DNA from: Streptomyces leeuwenhoekii
Lineage (GTDB): Bacteria; Actinomycetota; Actinomycetes; Streptomycetales; Streptomycetaceae
Direction: 5' to 3'
DNA: 64,000 bases
NCBI RefSeq assembly: GCF_001013905.1
Contig: NZ_LN831790.1
Coordinates: forward strand, 3,796,001 to 3,860,000
Shown: positions 18,662 to 27,620 of the stretch, piece after piece
Layout of the letters: each line of letters starts with the position of its first letter
How positions within the stretch are numbered: position 1 is the first letter of the stretch
Translations under genes and position numbers: made by a program
The notes under the pieces: generated by a model
The model's database searches: none
Seen by the model: only the letters and a program-made list of their open reading frames with translations
Told to the model about the DNA's origin: nothing

Positions 18662-19195
18662 TCACAGATGCAGAAGCATCCGACTGTTGCCCAAGGTGTT
18701 CGGTTTCACTCGTTCGAGACCGAGGAACTCCGCGACGCCCTCGTCATAGGAACGGAGGAGCTCCGCGTAGACATCGGTGTCGACGGGCGTCTCTCCGATC
18801 TCCACGAAGCCGTGCTTGCCGAAGAAGTCGACTTCGAAGGTCAGGCAGAAAACGCGGCGAACGCCGAGCCAGCGCGCGGTATGGAGCAACTTCTCCAGCA
18901 ACTGGTGTCCGACGCCGGCGCCCTTCAGGCCCGGCTTCACCGCGAGAGTCCTGACTTCCGCGAGGTCTTCCCACATCACGTGCAGGGCGCCGCAGCCGAC
19001 GACCTCGGCGTTGTCGTCGCGTTCCGCGACCCAGAACTCCTGGATGTCCTCGTAAAGCGTGACCATGGCTTTGTCGAGCAGGATGCCGTCACGGACGTAG
19101 GCGTCGAGGAGCCTGCGCACGGCCGGGACATCGCTGGTGCGGGCCCGCCGGACGGTGATGGCTTTAGCGGTGACTTGAGGACTCACTGCGGACAT
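18662..19195 (-). CDS. argA: GNAT-family amino-acid N-acetyltransferase (ArgA-like)
   Basis: A 177-aa single-domain acetyltransferase resembling the short actinobacterial N-acetylglutamate synthase (as for Rv2747 of M. tuberculosis), the first step of arginine synthesis. The acetyl-CoA loop is PGLKGAGVGHQLL. Other GNAT strands are EVVGCGALHVMWEDLAEVRTLAV and VFCLTFEVDFFGKHGFVEI. The gene starts 9 bases after the stop of the BlaI-type regulator gene and is probably co-transcribed with it. Substrate assignment follows family resemblance, not context. Confidence 0.85.
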   Translation of the reverse strand: MSAVSPQVTAKAITVRRARTSDVPAVRRLLDAYVRDGILLDKAMVTLYEDIQEFWVAERDDNAEVVGCGALHVMWEDLAEVRTLAVKPGLKGAGVGHQLLEKLLHTARWLGVRRVFCLTFEVDFFGKHGFVEIGETPVDTDVYAELLRSYDEGVAEFLGLERVKPNTLGNSRMLLHL

Positions 19196-19204
19196 GAGCG
19201 GACG

Positions 19205-20062
19205 CTATCGCTCGCCGCCGCCCCGGGCCGAGTCGGGGTTGTGTCCGGCGTTCCGCGCGGGGTTCCCTCCCCTGTTCCGGCCCGCGTTCCCCGCCGCGTT
19301 CCCCCCGGTGTTCCGTCCGGCGTTCCCCGCCGCGTTCCCCCCGGTGTTCCGTCCGGCGTTCCCTCCCGTGTTCCGTCCGGCGGCGCCTTCGGAAGTATGG
19401 CCGGAAGGGGAGTCCCCATCCCGGGCGGAATCCGGGGGGCGGACGGGGGCTTCGGATTCGTGTTCGAAGTTGGCTTGGCGGGCGGACTCGACTTCGGGTT
19501 CGGTTCGGGCTTCGGTTCCGGTTCCGGAGCGGGGCCCGGGTTCGGTTCGGGGTCCGGGTTCGGCATCCGGCCGGGGTTCCGCTCGGTTCCGGGCTTCCGT
19601 CCCGGCTCGCGGGCCGGCGGGAGGTTCGACATCCGCGGGGGCGGGCGGGACTTTCGAGGTCTGCGGGCTTTGCGGCGCCGGCCGAGCGGGTTCCTGGGTT
19701 TCGGGGCCCTGGACGATACGGATGGCGTCGCTGAGGGCCTGCCGCTGTTCGTCGCTCATCATGCCGAAGAAGGCGACGAGAGCGGCGGCGGGGTTGTCGC
19801 TCTGCGACCACGCGTCGTTCATCAGCGCGGCGGCGTAGGCGGCGCGAGTGGAGACCGCCTCATATCGATAGGCCCGGCCTTCCGCCTCACGGCGCACCCA
19901 GCCCTTCTGATGGAGATTGTCCAGCACGGTCATCACCGTGGTGTAGGCGATCGACCGTTCCTGCTGGAGATCTTCCAGGACTTCTCGAACGGTCACCGGG
20001 CGGTTCCACTTCCACACCCTCGTCATGACCGCGTCTTCGAGTTCTCCCAATGGGCGAGGCAC
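19205..20062 (-). CDS. BlaI/MecI-family repressor with long repetitive tail
   Basis: A 285-aa protein whose first 120 residues are a BlaI/MecI/CopY winged helix (LGELEDAVMTRVWKWNRPVTVREVLEDL; SIAYTTVMTVLDNLHQKGWVRRE; AYAAALMNDAWSQSDNPAAALVAFFGMM). Such repressors normally pair with a BlaR1-type M56 sensor protease, which I do not see here. The remaining 160 residues are low complexity: Pro/Glu/Thr-rich, then Gly-Asn repeats (GRNTGGNA type). Typical family members are about 125 aa, so the tail is an add-on, probably lineage specific. The GTG start gives MPRPLGELE. It lies directly upstream of the argA-like gene. Confidence 0.85.
   Translation of the reverse strand: MPRPLGELEDAVMTRVWKWNRPVTVREVLEDLQQERSIAYTTVMTVLDNLHQKGWVRREAEGRAYRYEAVSTRAAYAAALMNDAWSQSDNPAAALVAFFGMMSDEQRQALSDAIRIVQGPETQEPARPAPQSPQTSKVPPAPADVEPPAGPRAGTEARNRAEPRPDAEPGPRTEPGPRSGTGTEARTEPEVESARQANFEHESEAPVRPPDSARDGDSPSGHTSEGAAGRNTGGNAGRNTGGNAAGNAGRNTGGNAAGNAGRNRGGNPARNAGHNPDSARGGGER
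19240..19385 (-). repeat. GTTCC-based 15-bp-class repeat in BlaI-type tail
   Basis: Units related to GTTCCCCCCGGTGTTCCGTCCGG recur many times on the plus strand and encode the Gly-Asn-rich tail on the minus strand. The frame is open throughout. Confidence 0.65.
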
Positions 20063-20206
20063 AGCTCAGACAATAGTGGGAGATTACGGGTGTGGCGTGC
20101 TGAACGTGCGCTCTTGCCGCAGATGCATGCAAAAAGGGCGCAGCAGTGTGCATGCCGGGGGCGGCGGAGGCGGGGGCCCGGGGCCGTGCGGGCCGGTTCG
20201 GTGGAC

Positions 20207-20386
20207 TCAGGCGTCGGAGCGCGCGGACTCGGGCCGGGCGCCCTCCGCGCGCGCGAGGGCGGCGTCCACGACCGCGTCCTCCTTGGTCTTGTTGGCGCCG
20301 CCCTGGGTCTTCACGATCACCCGGATGACAGAGATGAAGAGGACGGCCATGACGACCGGCGGCAGCAGCGCGGAGACGTAGTCCAT
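20207..20386 (-). CDS. Small single-span membrane protein
   Basis: A 59-aa reading: MDYVSALLPPVVMAVLFISVIRVIVKTQ, then a charged Ala/Arg/Glu tail. One transmembrane helix spans about residues 6-25 with a cytoplasmic C-terminus. It is too small for many gene callers but has the look of a conserved actinobacterial membrane peptide. No function is recognised. It lies between the BlaI-type gene and the hypothetical gene at 20492, all on one strand. Confidence 0.7.
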   Translation of the reverse strand: MDYVSALLPPVVMAVLFISVIRVIVKTQGGANKTKEDAVVDAALARAEGARPESARSDA

Positions 20387-20491
20387 GAGTCCAGGGTAGC
20401 CACGGGGCGGGTGGGGGCCGGGGTGGGGTCGCTGCCGGGGCGGCGTCCCGCCGGCGGTGTGCGGGAGACCGGCGGGCGGGCGCGGCGGGGG

Positions 20492-21235
20492 TCAGCCCGC
20501 GGCGAGGTGGTGCGAGGGGCCGGCGGGGGGCGGGGCCGGTTTGCGGCGGGGGAAGACCTCGCCCGGGGTGGGGATGGGGCGCCTGCGGGTGGCGGGGTCC
20601 GGCTTGGGGGCCGCGGGGGCGGGCCGGGGGGACGGCTTCCGCGCGGGCTCCCCCTCGGACTCGGGCGCCGGGTCCGACGCGGCCCGGGAGAGGCCGCCGG
20701 GGAGGGCCAGCAGGCGGGTCCGCGAGGCGGGGACCGTCGGGGCGGCGGGAGTGGCGCGGGCGGCGGTGTCCGGGGCGGTGCGGGACCGGGGGGTGGGGGG
20801 GGCGCTGGGGGCGGGGATGGTGACCTGGGGGCGCGCGGCCGTGAAACGGGGGCGTACGTCCTGTTCCGTCATCGCCCGGCAGCGGAGCAGGAGGGCGGCC
20901 GCCGCGGGGTTGCCGCGCAGGGCGCTCAGGGCGGCGAGGTCGTCGACGGTGGGGTGGTGCCCGGCACCCAGCGCCTCGTCCAGGAGCGTGAGGTAGCCGG
21001 CGGCCGTGCCGGGGAGGGCTGCCCGGTACCGGGCGAGGTCGGCCACCAGGAAGGCACGCAGCCGGGCGCTCTCCCGCGCCGCCTCGTCGAGCGACTCCGC
21101 GAGGCGGAGGCAGTCCTTGACGTCCTCGGCTGAGACGGGGCTGGGGTGGAGGGCGAGGGCGAGGGCGCGGCGGAGCACACGCAGCTCCTCCACGCCGAAC
21201 GCCATGCCGCCGCGGGATCCGTATGGCGTGGGCAT
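20492..21235 (-). CDS. Conserved hypothetical protein with helical N-terminal domain
   Basis: A 247-aa protein. Residues 12-135 look like an all-helical domain (EELRVLRRALALAL, CLRLAESLDEAARESARLRAFLVADLARYRAAL, GYLTLLDEALGAG, LAALSALRGNPAAAALLLRCR). The remainder is Pro/Ala/Arg-rich and disordered. I recognise it only as a Streptomyces-type hypothetical. An internal ATG at codon 11 (MAFGVEEL) is an alternative start that would remove the poorly conserved lead. No function is proposed. Confidence 0.75.
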   Translation of the reverse strand: MPTPYGSRGGMAFGVEELRVLRRALALALHPSPVSAEDVKDCLRLAESLDEAARESARLRAFLVADLARYRAALPGTAAGYLTLLDEALGAGHHPTVDDLAALSALRGNPAAAALLLRCRAMTEQDVRPRFTAARPQVTIPAPSAPPTPRSRTAPDTAARATPAAPTVPASRTRLLALPGGLSRAASDPAPESEGEPARKPSPRPAPAAPKPDPATRRRPIPTPGEVFPRRKPAPPPAGPSHHLAAG

Positions 21236-21850
21236 GCGGCGACGATACGCGCTAATCAGACAAACCCGTCATAGCGCGCCGGGTGTGGCGTGGAGTGCCA
21301 CTCGGGTGGGGGGTGGGCCGCAGGACCTCCAGCCGACGGGCACGGCGCCCGGCCCGGCGCCCGGCACGGCGACCCGTACGGGTCGATGGGGCGCGGGGAG
21401 GGCCTGCGCGGGGGTGCGGGCGGCGGGCGCGGCGCCCGGAAGGCCGTACAGATCGACAGGGCGCGGAGAGCGCCTGCGCCGGTGCGCGGAGGTGCGGACG
21501 GCGGGCACAGCGCCCGGCACCCGCACGGGTCGCGGGCGGCGGGCACGACGCCCGGAGGCCGTACGGGTCGAACGATCAGGGCGCGGAGAGCGCCAGCGCC
21601 GCCGGTGCGCGGGGGTACGGGCCGCGGGCACAGAGCCCCGCACGGGTCGCGGGCGGCGGGCACGACGCCCGGAGGCCGTACGGATCGAAAGGGCGCGGAA
21701 TGCGCCTGCGCGGGTGCGCGAGGGCACGGGCGGCGGGCACGGCACCCGGCACCTGGCACCCGGCACGCGTAAGGGTCGAGGCCTTCGCGGGGGTGCGGGC
21801 GGCGGGCCGACGGAGCCGGGCCGTGCGGACCGGCTCCGGTCGGTGGTCCG
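21236..21850. other. Long repeat-filled intergenic region before coaX 3' end
   Basis: About 615 bases without a credible gene; most of it is the degenerate tandem repeat at 21355-21830. Open frames here on both strands are by-products of the repeat's base composition. Confidence 0.7.
21355..21830. repeat. Degenerate 75-85-bp tandem repeat
   Basis: Five to six copies share the order: CGCCCGG, an AGGCCGTACGG-type segment, GTCGA, GGGCGCGGAGAGCGCC, TGCGCGGGGGTGCGG, GCGGCGGGCACG. Some copies are shortened to CGCCCGGCACCCGCACGGGTCG plus the GGGCGGCGGGCACGACG end. Units begin near 21357, 21431, 21510, 21548, 21632 and 21664. Confidence 0.75.
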
Positions 21851-22648
21851 CTACATGCGGGACACGTTGCGCTCGTAGACCAGGCGGAGGCCGATCAGGG
21901 TCAGCCACGGCTCGTGCTCGTCGATGACCGAGGACTCGCCGAGGACCATGGGGGCCAGGCCGCCGGTCGCGATGACGGTGACGTCGTCGGGGTCGTCGGC
22001 CAGTTCGCGGGCCATGCGGTTGACCACGCCGTCGACCTGGCCGGCGAAGCCGTAGACGATGCCGGCCTGCATGGCCTCGACCGTGTTCTTGCCGATCACG
22101 CTGCGCGGACGGGCCACCTCGATCTTGCGGAGCTGGGCGGCCTTGACGCCGAGCGCCTCGACGGAGATCTCGATGCCGGGGGCGATGACCCCGCCGACGT
22201 ACTCCCCGCGCGCGCTGACCGCGTCGAACGTCGTCGCCGTGCCGAAGTCGACGACGATCGCCGGGCCGCCGTACAGCTCGTTGGCCGCGACCGCGTTGAT
22301 GATGCGGTCGGCGCCGACCTCCTTGGGGTTGTCGAAGAGGATCGGCACGCCGGTCTTGACGCCCGGTTCGACGAGGACGGCGGGCACGTCGCCGTAGTAG
22401 CGCCGGGTGACCTCGCGCAGTTCGTGCAGGACGGAGGGGACGGTCGCGCAGATGGCGATGCCGTCGATGCCGTCGCCGAGGTCGTCCCCGAGGAGCGGGT
22501 GCATGCCCATGAGGCCCTGGAGGAGGACCGCGAGCTCGTCGGCGGTGCGGCGCGCGTCGGTGGAGATCCGCCAGTGTTCGACGATCTCCTCCCCGTCGAA
22601 GAGGCCGAGGACGGTGTGCGTGTTCCCTACGTCGATCGTCAGCAGCAT
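21851..22648 (-). CDS. coaX: Type III pantothenate kinase
   Basis: A 265-aa enzyme that phosphorylates pantothenate, the first step of CoA synthesis. Motifs are clear: MLLTIDVGNTHTVLGLFDG (phosphate loop), KTGVPILFDNPKEVGADRIINAVAA, VVDFGTATTFDAV and GGVIAPGIEISVEAL. The ATG at 22648 opens the conserved sequence; the open frame runs much further upstream but only as a shadow of nadC. It follows nadC by 11 bases and closes the DUF2520-panC-nadB-nadC-coaX unit. Type III kinases are not inhibited by CoA, so flux is probably controlled at the transcriptional level. Confidence 0.95.
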   Translation of the reverse strand: MLLTIDVGNTHTVLGLFDGEEIVEHWRISTDARRTADELAVLLQGLMGMHPLLGDDLGDGIDGIAICATVPSVLHELREVTRRYYGDVPAVLVEPGVKTGVPILFDNPKEVGADRIINAVAANELYGGPAIVVDFGTATTFDAVSARGEYVGGVIAPGIEISVEALGVKAAQLRKIEVARPRSVIGKNTVEAMQAGIVYGFAGQVDGVVNRMARELADDPDDVTVIATGGLAPMVLGESSVIDEHEPWLTLIGLRLVYERNVSRM

Positions 22649-22659
22649 GTCCGTATCCT

Positions 22660-23643
22660 CTACTCCGCCGCTCGCAGGTCCAGGCCGATGTCCAGGATGG
22701 GCGAGGAGTGCGTGAGGGCACCCACGGCCAGGTAGTCGACGCCGGTGTCCGCGTACGCCCGGGCGTTGCCGAGGGTGAGGCGGCCCGACGCCTCCAGCCG
22801 GGCGCGGCCGTCGACGATCGCCACGGCCTCCTCGCACTCGCCGGGCGTGAAGTTGTCCAGCAGGATCAGGTCGGCGCCGGCGTCCACGACCTCGCGGAGC
22901 TGGTGCAGGGTGTCGACCTCGACCTCGATGGGCACGTCGGGGAAGCGTTCGCGGACCGCCTGGAACGCCTGGGCGACCCCGCCCGCGGCGACCACGTGGT
23001 TGTCCTTGACCAGGGCCGCGTCGGAGAGGGACATGCGGTGGTTGACGCCGCCGCCGCAGCGGACCGCGTACTTCTCGAGCGCGCGCAGGCCGGGGGTCGT
23101 CTTGCGGGTGTCGCGGACCTTGGCCTTCGTGCCCTCCAGGGCGTCCGCCCACGCGCGGGTGGCCGTCGCGATGCCCGACAGGCGGCACAGGATGTTCAGC
23201 GCGCTGCGCTCGGCGGTGAGCAGGTCGCGGGTGCGGGCGGTGACGGACAGGAGCGGCCGGCCCGCCTCGACGCGGTCGCCGTCCTCGACGTGGCGTTCCA
23301 CCTCGAACTCGTCCGTGCAGACGACGGACAGCACCGCCTCGGCGACCCTGAGGCCCGCGACGACGCCGGCCTCGCGGGCGGTGAAGTCGGCGGTGGCGAC
23401 CGCGTCCTCGGGGATGGTCGCGACCGTCGTCACGTCCACGCCGTGGGCGAGGTCCTCCTGGAGGGCGACGTTGGCGATGTCCTCGACCTCCACGGGGTCG
23501 AGTCCGGCGTCGGCCAGGAGCTGGGCGAGCGCGGGGTCCAGGCCGCACTCCAGGTACGTCTCGTCGTCGGGGTCCGCGCCGCAGGCGCAGCCGTCGCCGC
23601 AGCCGCCGGTGGCGGAGGCGAGGGGGAGATCGGGGGTGTTCAC
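22660..23643 (-). CDS. nadC: Nicotinate-nucleotide pyrophosphorylase (carboxylating)
   Basis: A 327-aa quinolinate phosphoribosyltransferase, which turns quinolinate and PRPP into nicotinate mononucleotide. Signatures include ALQEDLAHGVDVTT, DTRKTTPGLRALEKYAVRCGG, GGVNHRMSLSDAALVKDNH and EVEVDTLHQL. An unusual Cys-rich N-terminal segment (GGCGDGCACG) precedes the catalytic part; similar segments occur in other Streptomyces NadC proteins as I recall. Two GTG starts are possible. One at 23643 gives VNTPDLPL. One at 23652 overlaps the nadB stop as GTGA, but its AGGAG is only 2 bases away. Confidence 0.95.
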   Translation of the reverse strand: MNTPDLPLASATGGCGDGCACGADPDDETYLECGLDPALAQLLADAGLDPVEVEDIANVALQEDLAHGVDVTTVATIPEDAVATADFTAREAGVVAGLRVAEAVLSVVCTDEFEVERHVEDGDRVEAGRPLLSVTARTRDLLTAERSALNILCRLSGIATATRAWADALEGTKAKVRDTRKTTPGLRALEKYAVRCGGGVNHRMSLSDAALVKDNHVVAAGGVAQAFQAVRERFPDVPIEVEVDTLHQLREVVDAGADLILLDNFTPGECEEAVAIVDGRARLEASGRLTLGNARAYADTGVDYLAVGALTHSSPILDIGLDLRAAE

Positions 23644-23648
23644 TGCTG

Positions 23649-25361
23649 TCACTGCTCCTGAGGACGGGCGGTCGGGGGGAAGTCGGCGGAGTCCGTGGTG
23701 CGGACGGCCAGGGTCCGGTCGGGGTCGAGGGTGACGGCGATGTGGCGGCGCCAGCGGGTGTCGTCGCGGTCGGGGTGGTCCTCGCGCCAGTGGCAGCCGC
23801 GGGTCTCCTCGCGCAGCGCGGCGGCGGCGACCAGGACGCGGGCGACGCACAGGAGGTTGGTGGCCTCCCAGGTGTCGACTCCGGGCTCGGCCGTCTTGCC
23901 GTCGTCGGCGAGGGCCTCGCGGGCCTCGGTGTGGAGCTGCCGGAGCCGGTCGGCGGCCCGGGCGAGGGAGGCGGCGGAGCGGAGGACCCCGGCGCCTTCC
24001 GTCATGATCCGCTGGATGGTGAGGCGGGCCTCGGGGGCGAGCAGGGGGTGCTCGGGCTGCCCGGGGGAGGCGATCGGGTGCGGCTCCCGCGCGGGCAGGG
24101 CGCCGTCCGCGCGGGCCGCCGCGATGTCGGCGGCGATGCGCTCGGCGTAGACCAGGCCCTCCAGGAGGGAGTTGGAGGCCAGCCGGTTGGCGCCGTGCAC
24201 GCCGGTGCAGGCGACCTCGCCGCACGCGTACAGGCCGGGCACGGTGGTGCGGCCGTGGGAGTCGGTGCGGACGCCGCCGGAGGCGTAGTGGGCGGCCGGG
24301 GCGACCGGGACGGGCTCGGTGACCGGGTCGATGCCGTGGGCGCGGCAGGCGGCGAGGATGGTCGGGAAGCGGTGCTCCCACATCTCGGCGCCGAAGTGCC
24401 GGGCGTCGAGGTACATGTGCTCGGCGCCCTGTTCCTGCATGCGGCGCATGATGCCCTTGGCGACGATGTCCCGGGGGGCGAGCTCGGCGAGTTCGTGCTG
24501 CCCCTGCATGAAGCGCACGCCGTCGGCGTCCACCAGGTGGGCGCCCTCGCCGCGGACCGCCTCGGAGACCAGGGGCTGCTGCCCCTCCGCGTCGGGGCCG
24601 AGGAAGAGCACGGTGGGGTGGAACTGGACGAACTCCAGGTCGCTGATCTCGGCGCCCGCGCGCAGGGCGAGGGCCACGCCGTCGCCCGTGGAGACGGCCG
24701 GGTTCGTCGTCGCGGAGAAGACCTGGCCCATGCCGCCGGTGGCGAGGACCACGGCGGGGGCGTGGACCGCCCCCACGCCGTCGTGCCGGCCCTCGCCCAT
24801 GACGTGCAGGGTGACGCCGGCGGTGCGGCCGCCGGCGTCCGTGAGGAGGTCCAGGACCAGGGCGTTCTCGATGGTGCGCAGCCCGCGCGCGCGGACCGCG
24901 TCGACCAGGGCGCGGGAGATCTCCGCGCCGGTCGCGTCGCCGCCGGCGTGCGCGATGCGGCGCCGGTGGTGGCCGCCCTCGCGGGTCAGGGCCAGGCCGC
25001 CGTCGGCGGACTCGTCGAACCGGGCGCCGGTGGCGATGAGGCGGCGGACCGCGTCGGGGCCCTCGGTGACGAGGATGCGGACCGCTTCCTCGTCGCACAG
25101 GCCGGCGCCCGCCACCAGGGTGTCGTCCAGGTGCTGCCCGGGGGTGTCGCCCTCGCCGAGGGCCGCGGCGATGCCGCCCTGGGCCCAGCGGGTGGAGCCG
25201 TCGTCGAGGCGCGCCTTGGTGACGACGACGGTGCGCAGACCGGCGGCCTCGCAGCGCAGCGCGGCGGTGAGGCCGGCCACGCCGGAGCCGACGACCACCA
25301 CGTCCGCGTCGATGGACCAGCCGGGGGCGGGCGCGTGCAGTCGTATGCCTGTGCCGGTCAC
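23649..25361 (-). CDS. nadB: L-aspartate oxidase
   Basis: A 570-aa FAD enzyme that oxidises aspartate to iminoaspartate for NAD synthesis. The dinucleotide fold [20 protein letters not shown] is at the N-terminus, followed by the substrate-loop [17 protein letters not shown] and the family signature [19 protein letters not shown]. The C-terminal helical domain is present. The GTG start overlaps the panC stop (GTGA), so it is coupled to panC. The partner nadA is not in this window and must lie elsewhere. Confidence 0.96.
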   Translation of the reverse strand: MTGTGIRLHAPAPGWSIDADVVVVGSGVAGLTAALRCEAAGLRTVVVTKARLDDGSTRWAQGGIAAALGEGDTPGQHLDDTLVAGAGLCDEEAVRILVTEGPDAVRRLIATGARFDESADGGLALTREGGHHRRRIAHAGGDATGAEISRALVDAVRARGLRTIENALVLDLLTDAGGRTAGVTLHVMGEGRHDGVGAVHAPAVVLATGGMGQVFSATTNPAVSTGDGVALALRAGAEISDLEFVQFHPTVLFLGPDAEGQQPLVSEAVRGEGAHLVDADGVRFMQGQHELAELAPRDIVAKGIMRRMQEQGAEHMYLDARHFGAEMWEHRFPTILAACRAHGIDPVTEPVPVAPAAHYASGGVRTDSHGRTTVPGLYACGEVACTGVHGANRLASNSLLEGLVYAERIAADIAAARADGALPAREPHPIASPGQPEHPLLAPEARLTIQRIMTEGAGVLRSAASLARAADRLRQLHTEAREALADDGKTAEPGVDTWEATNLLCVARVLVAAAALREETRGCHWREDHPDRDDTRWRRHIAVTLDPDRTLAVRTTDSADFPPTARPQEQ

Positions 25362-26368
25362 GAAGCGGCTCCGAAGGTGAGGGGGATGTTGTCGATCAGC
25401 CGGGTCGTGCCGACGCGGGCGGCGACGGCGAGGACGGCCTCGCCGGTGAAGTCGTCGTCGATCTCGGTGAAGTCGGCAGGGTCGACGAGGGCCAGGTAGT
25501 CCAGTTCGAGCGGCGGGTCGAGGCGGGCGGCCTCGTCCAGGACCAGGCGGGCCGCCGCGCGGACGGCCGCCGGGCCGCCCGGTGCGGCCTGGGCGACGGC
25601 GTGCGTGTCGGCCGCCGCGCGGGACTCGCCCAGGGCGCTGAGCGCCTCCGCGCGCGCCTGCGTGGCGGGCACTTCGCGGGCCCGCGCGCGCAGCGCCTCC
25701 TGGGCGGCGTGCCGGTCGCGGCCCGCGAACAGGGCCTGCGACAGGGACAGGGCCGTGCGCCGCTCCTGGGGGGAGAGGTAGCGGTTGCGGCTGGACAGGG
25801 CCAGGCCGTCCTCCTCGCGCACGGTGGGGACGCCGACGATCTCCACGCCGAAGTTGAGATCCCGCACCATGCGGCGGATCAGGGCGAGCTGCTGGGCGTC
25901 CTTCTGGCCGAAGAAGGCCACGTCGGGGCGGGTGAGGTGGAGCAGCTTGGCGACGACGGTGAGCATGCCGTCGAAGTGGCCGGGGCGGGAGGCGCCCTCC
26001 AGGCGTTCGCCCATGGCGCCCGCGCGCAGGGTGATCCGCGGTGTGCCGTCCGGGTAGATCTCGCCCGCGGACGGCGCGAAGACGATGTCCGCGCCCGCCC
26101 GCTCGGCGGTCTTCAGGTCGGCGTCGAGGGTGCGCGGGTAGCGGTCGAGGTCCTCGCCCGCGCCGAACTGCAGCGGGTTGACGAAGACGGTGACGATCAC
26201 GAAGCCCTTGCGGCCGACGTGCTCGCGGGCGGCGCGGATCAGGGTCGCGTGGCCCTCGTGCAGGGCGCCCATCGTCATGACGACGGCGGTGCGGCCGGGC
26301 ACGGCGAAGTGGCCCAGGACGTAGTCCAGGTCGTCCAGGGTCGGGACGAGTTCGAAGTCGTGGCTCAT
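25358..26368 (-). CDS. panC: Pantothenate synthetase
   Basis: A 336-aa ATP-dependent ligase that joins pantoate and beta-alanine. The nucleotidyl-transferase HIGH-type motif is [12 protein letters not shown]. The KMSKS-equivalent region is [10 protein letters not shown], and [10 protein letters not shown] is present. Length is slightly above the usual 280-310 aa because of an Ala/Arg-rich insertion near residues 215-265. The ATG at 26368 overlaps the DUF2520 gene stop (ATGA). Its product is the substrate of CoaX, encoded in the same unit. Confidence 0.96.
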   Translation of the reverse strand: MSHDFELVPTLDDLDYVLGHFAVPGRTAVVMTMGALHEGHATLIRAAREHVGRKGFVIVTVFVNPLQFGAGEDLDRYPRTLDADLKTAERAGADIVFAPSAGEIYPDGTPRITLRAGAMGERLEGASRPGHFDGMLTVVAKLLHLTRPDVAFFGQKDAQQLALIRRMVRDLNFGVEIVGVPTVREEDGLALSSRNRYLSPQERRTALSLSQALFAGRDRHAAQEALRARAREVPATQARAEALSALGESRAAADTHAVAQAAPGGPAAVRAAARLVLDEAARLDPPLELDYLALVDPADFTEIDDDFTGEAVLAVAARVGTTRLIDNIPLTFGAAS

Positions 26369-27297
26369 TGGTCTCCCCCGTTCTCGGGCAGGGCCGCCTG
26401 GTCGGCCAGGACGCCCAGCAGGTCTTCGGCCAGTTCGGGCTTGAGCAGCCCGTGGGCGAGCGCCCGGTCGGCGGTCGCGCGGGCCATCGCCAGATAGCCG
26501 GCGACGGCCTGCGGGGCGTGCCGGCGCAACTCGGTGACGTGCGCGGCGACGGTGCCCGCGTCCCCGCGCGCGACGGGGCCGGTCAGGGCCGCGTCGCCGG
26601 AGCGCAGGGCGTTGTCCAGGGCGGCGCCCAGCAGCGGGCCGAGCATCCGGTCGGGGGCTCCGACGCCGGCGGCGCGCAGCAGGTCCAGGGACTGGGCGAC
26701 CAGGGTGACCAGGTGGTTGGCGCCCAGGGCGAGCGCCGCGTGGTACAGCGGGCGCTTGTCCTCGTCGATCCACTCCGGCTCGCCGCCCATCTCGATGACG
26801 AGGGCCTCGGCGGCCAGCCGCAGTTCCTCGGGCGCGGTGACGCCGAACGAGCACCCGGCCAGGCGCTGGACGTCGACGGGGGTGCCGGTGAAGGTCATCG
26901 CCGGGTGCAGCGCCAGCGGCAGGGCGCCGGCGCGCAGGGCGGGGTCGAGCACCTTGGCGCCGTACCGGCCGGAGGTGTGCACCAGGAGCTGGCCGGGCCG
27001 GACGGCGCCGGTCTCGGCGAGCCCGGCCACCAGCCCGGGCAGGGCGTCGTCCGGGACGGTCAGCAGGACCAGCTCGGAGCGCCGGAGCACTTCGGCGGGC
27101 GGGACCAGCGGCACGTCGGGCAGCAGGGCCGCCGCGCGCCGTCTGGACGCCTCGGAGACCCCGGAGGCGGCCACCGGGCGGTGCCCGGCGAGCTGAAGCG
27201 ACGCGGCCAGCGCGGGGCCCACGCGGCCGGCGCCGACGACGCCGACGGTGAGCCGCGCCGGGCGGTCCTTGGGGTCTGGCAGTGAGGGTGTGTTCAC
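26365..27297 (-). CDS. Rossmann-like/DUF2520 oxidoreductase
   Basis: A 310-aa protein with an NAD(P)-binding Rossmann fold ([17 protein letters not shown]) and a helical DUF2520 C-terminal domain ([35 protein letters not shown]). The architecture resembles ketopantoate reductase and pyrroline-carboxylate reductase. It is the first gene of the panC-nadB-nadC-coaX unit and is coupled to panC by an ATGA overlap. This position makes it a good candidate for supplying pantoate (a PanE-like role), but activity is not shown by sequence alone. Confidence 0.88.
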   Translation of the reverse strand: MNTPSLPDPKDRPARLTVGVVGAGRVGPALAASLQLAGHRPVAASGVSEASRRRAAALLPDVPLVPPAEVLRRSELVLLTVPDDALPGLVAGLAETGAVRPGQLLVHTSGRYGAKVLDPALRAGALPLALHPAMTFTGTPVDVQRLAGCSFGVTAPEELRLAAEALVIEMGGEPEWIDEDKRPLYHAALALGANHLVTLVAQSLDLLRAAGVGAPDRMLGPLLGAALDNALRSGDAALTGPVARGDAGTVAAHVTELRRHAPQAVAGYLAMARATADRALAHGLLKPELAEDLLGVLADQAALPENGGDQ

Positions 27298-27620
27298 GCG
27301 ACGGCGGCCTTCCCGTTCCAGTCCGCTCCGGGTACCGGACGATTTCTCGTCATGTTAACGCGATCGGTTCCGGGGGCGTTCGGTCGTCCACAGGCTGTGG
27401 GTTTCCGCGCCGAGCCGGGGCACGCGCGCGTACGGGCTCCCCCGGCGCCCGCGGAAGGCGCCGGGACGAGGCCCCGGGAGGCCCGGGGAACCTGCCGGGG
27501 AGTGCCGGGGAGGCTCCGGCTACGGCTGCGGGCGGGTGCGGGCGGGTGCGGGCGGCCCGCGAGCCCGCCGCGGGCAGACCCGAGTGCCCGCGCGGGGCGG
27601 CGCACGGCATCATCCCCGGC
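27298..27620. other. Promoter region between pan/nad operon and aldolase gene
   Basis: About 320 bases. A TAACAT hexamer on the minus strand (27352-27357) is a possible -10 for the DUF2520-panC operon. A short GCGGGTGCGG direct repeat lies near 27530-27552. I see no gene. Confidence 0.4.

Noticed and set aside
18668..21133. An 821-aa plus-strand open frame over the argA, BlaI-type and hypothetical genes
   Set aside because: It spans several clear minus-strand genes and their gaps, a sign of composition-driven openness.
21256..21927. Several 160-290-aa open frames in the repeat region
   Set aside because: They exist on both strands because the repeat lacks stop triplets; there is no start signal or domain.
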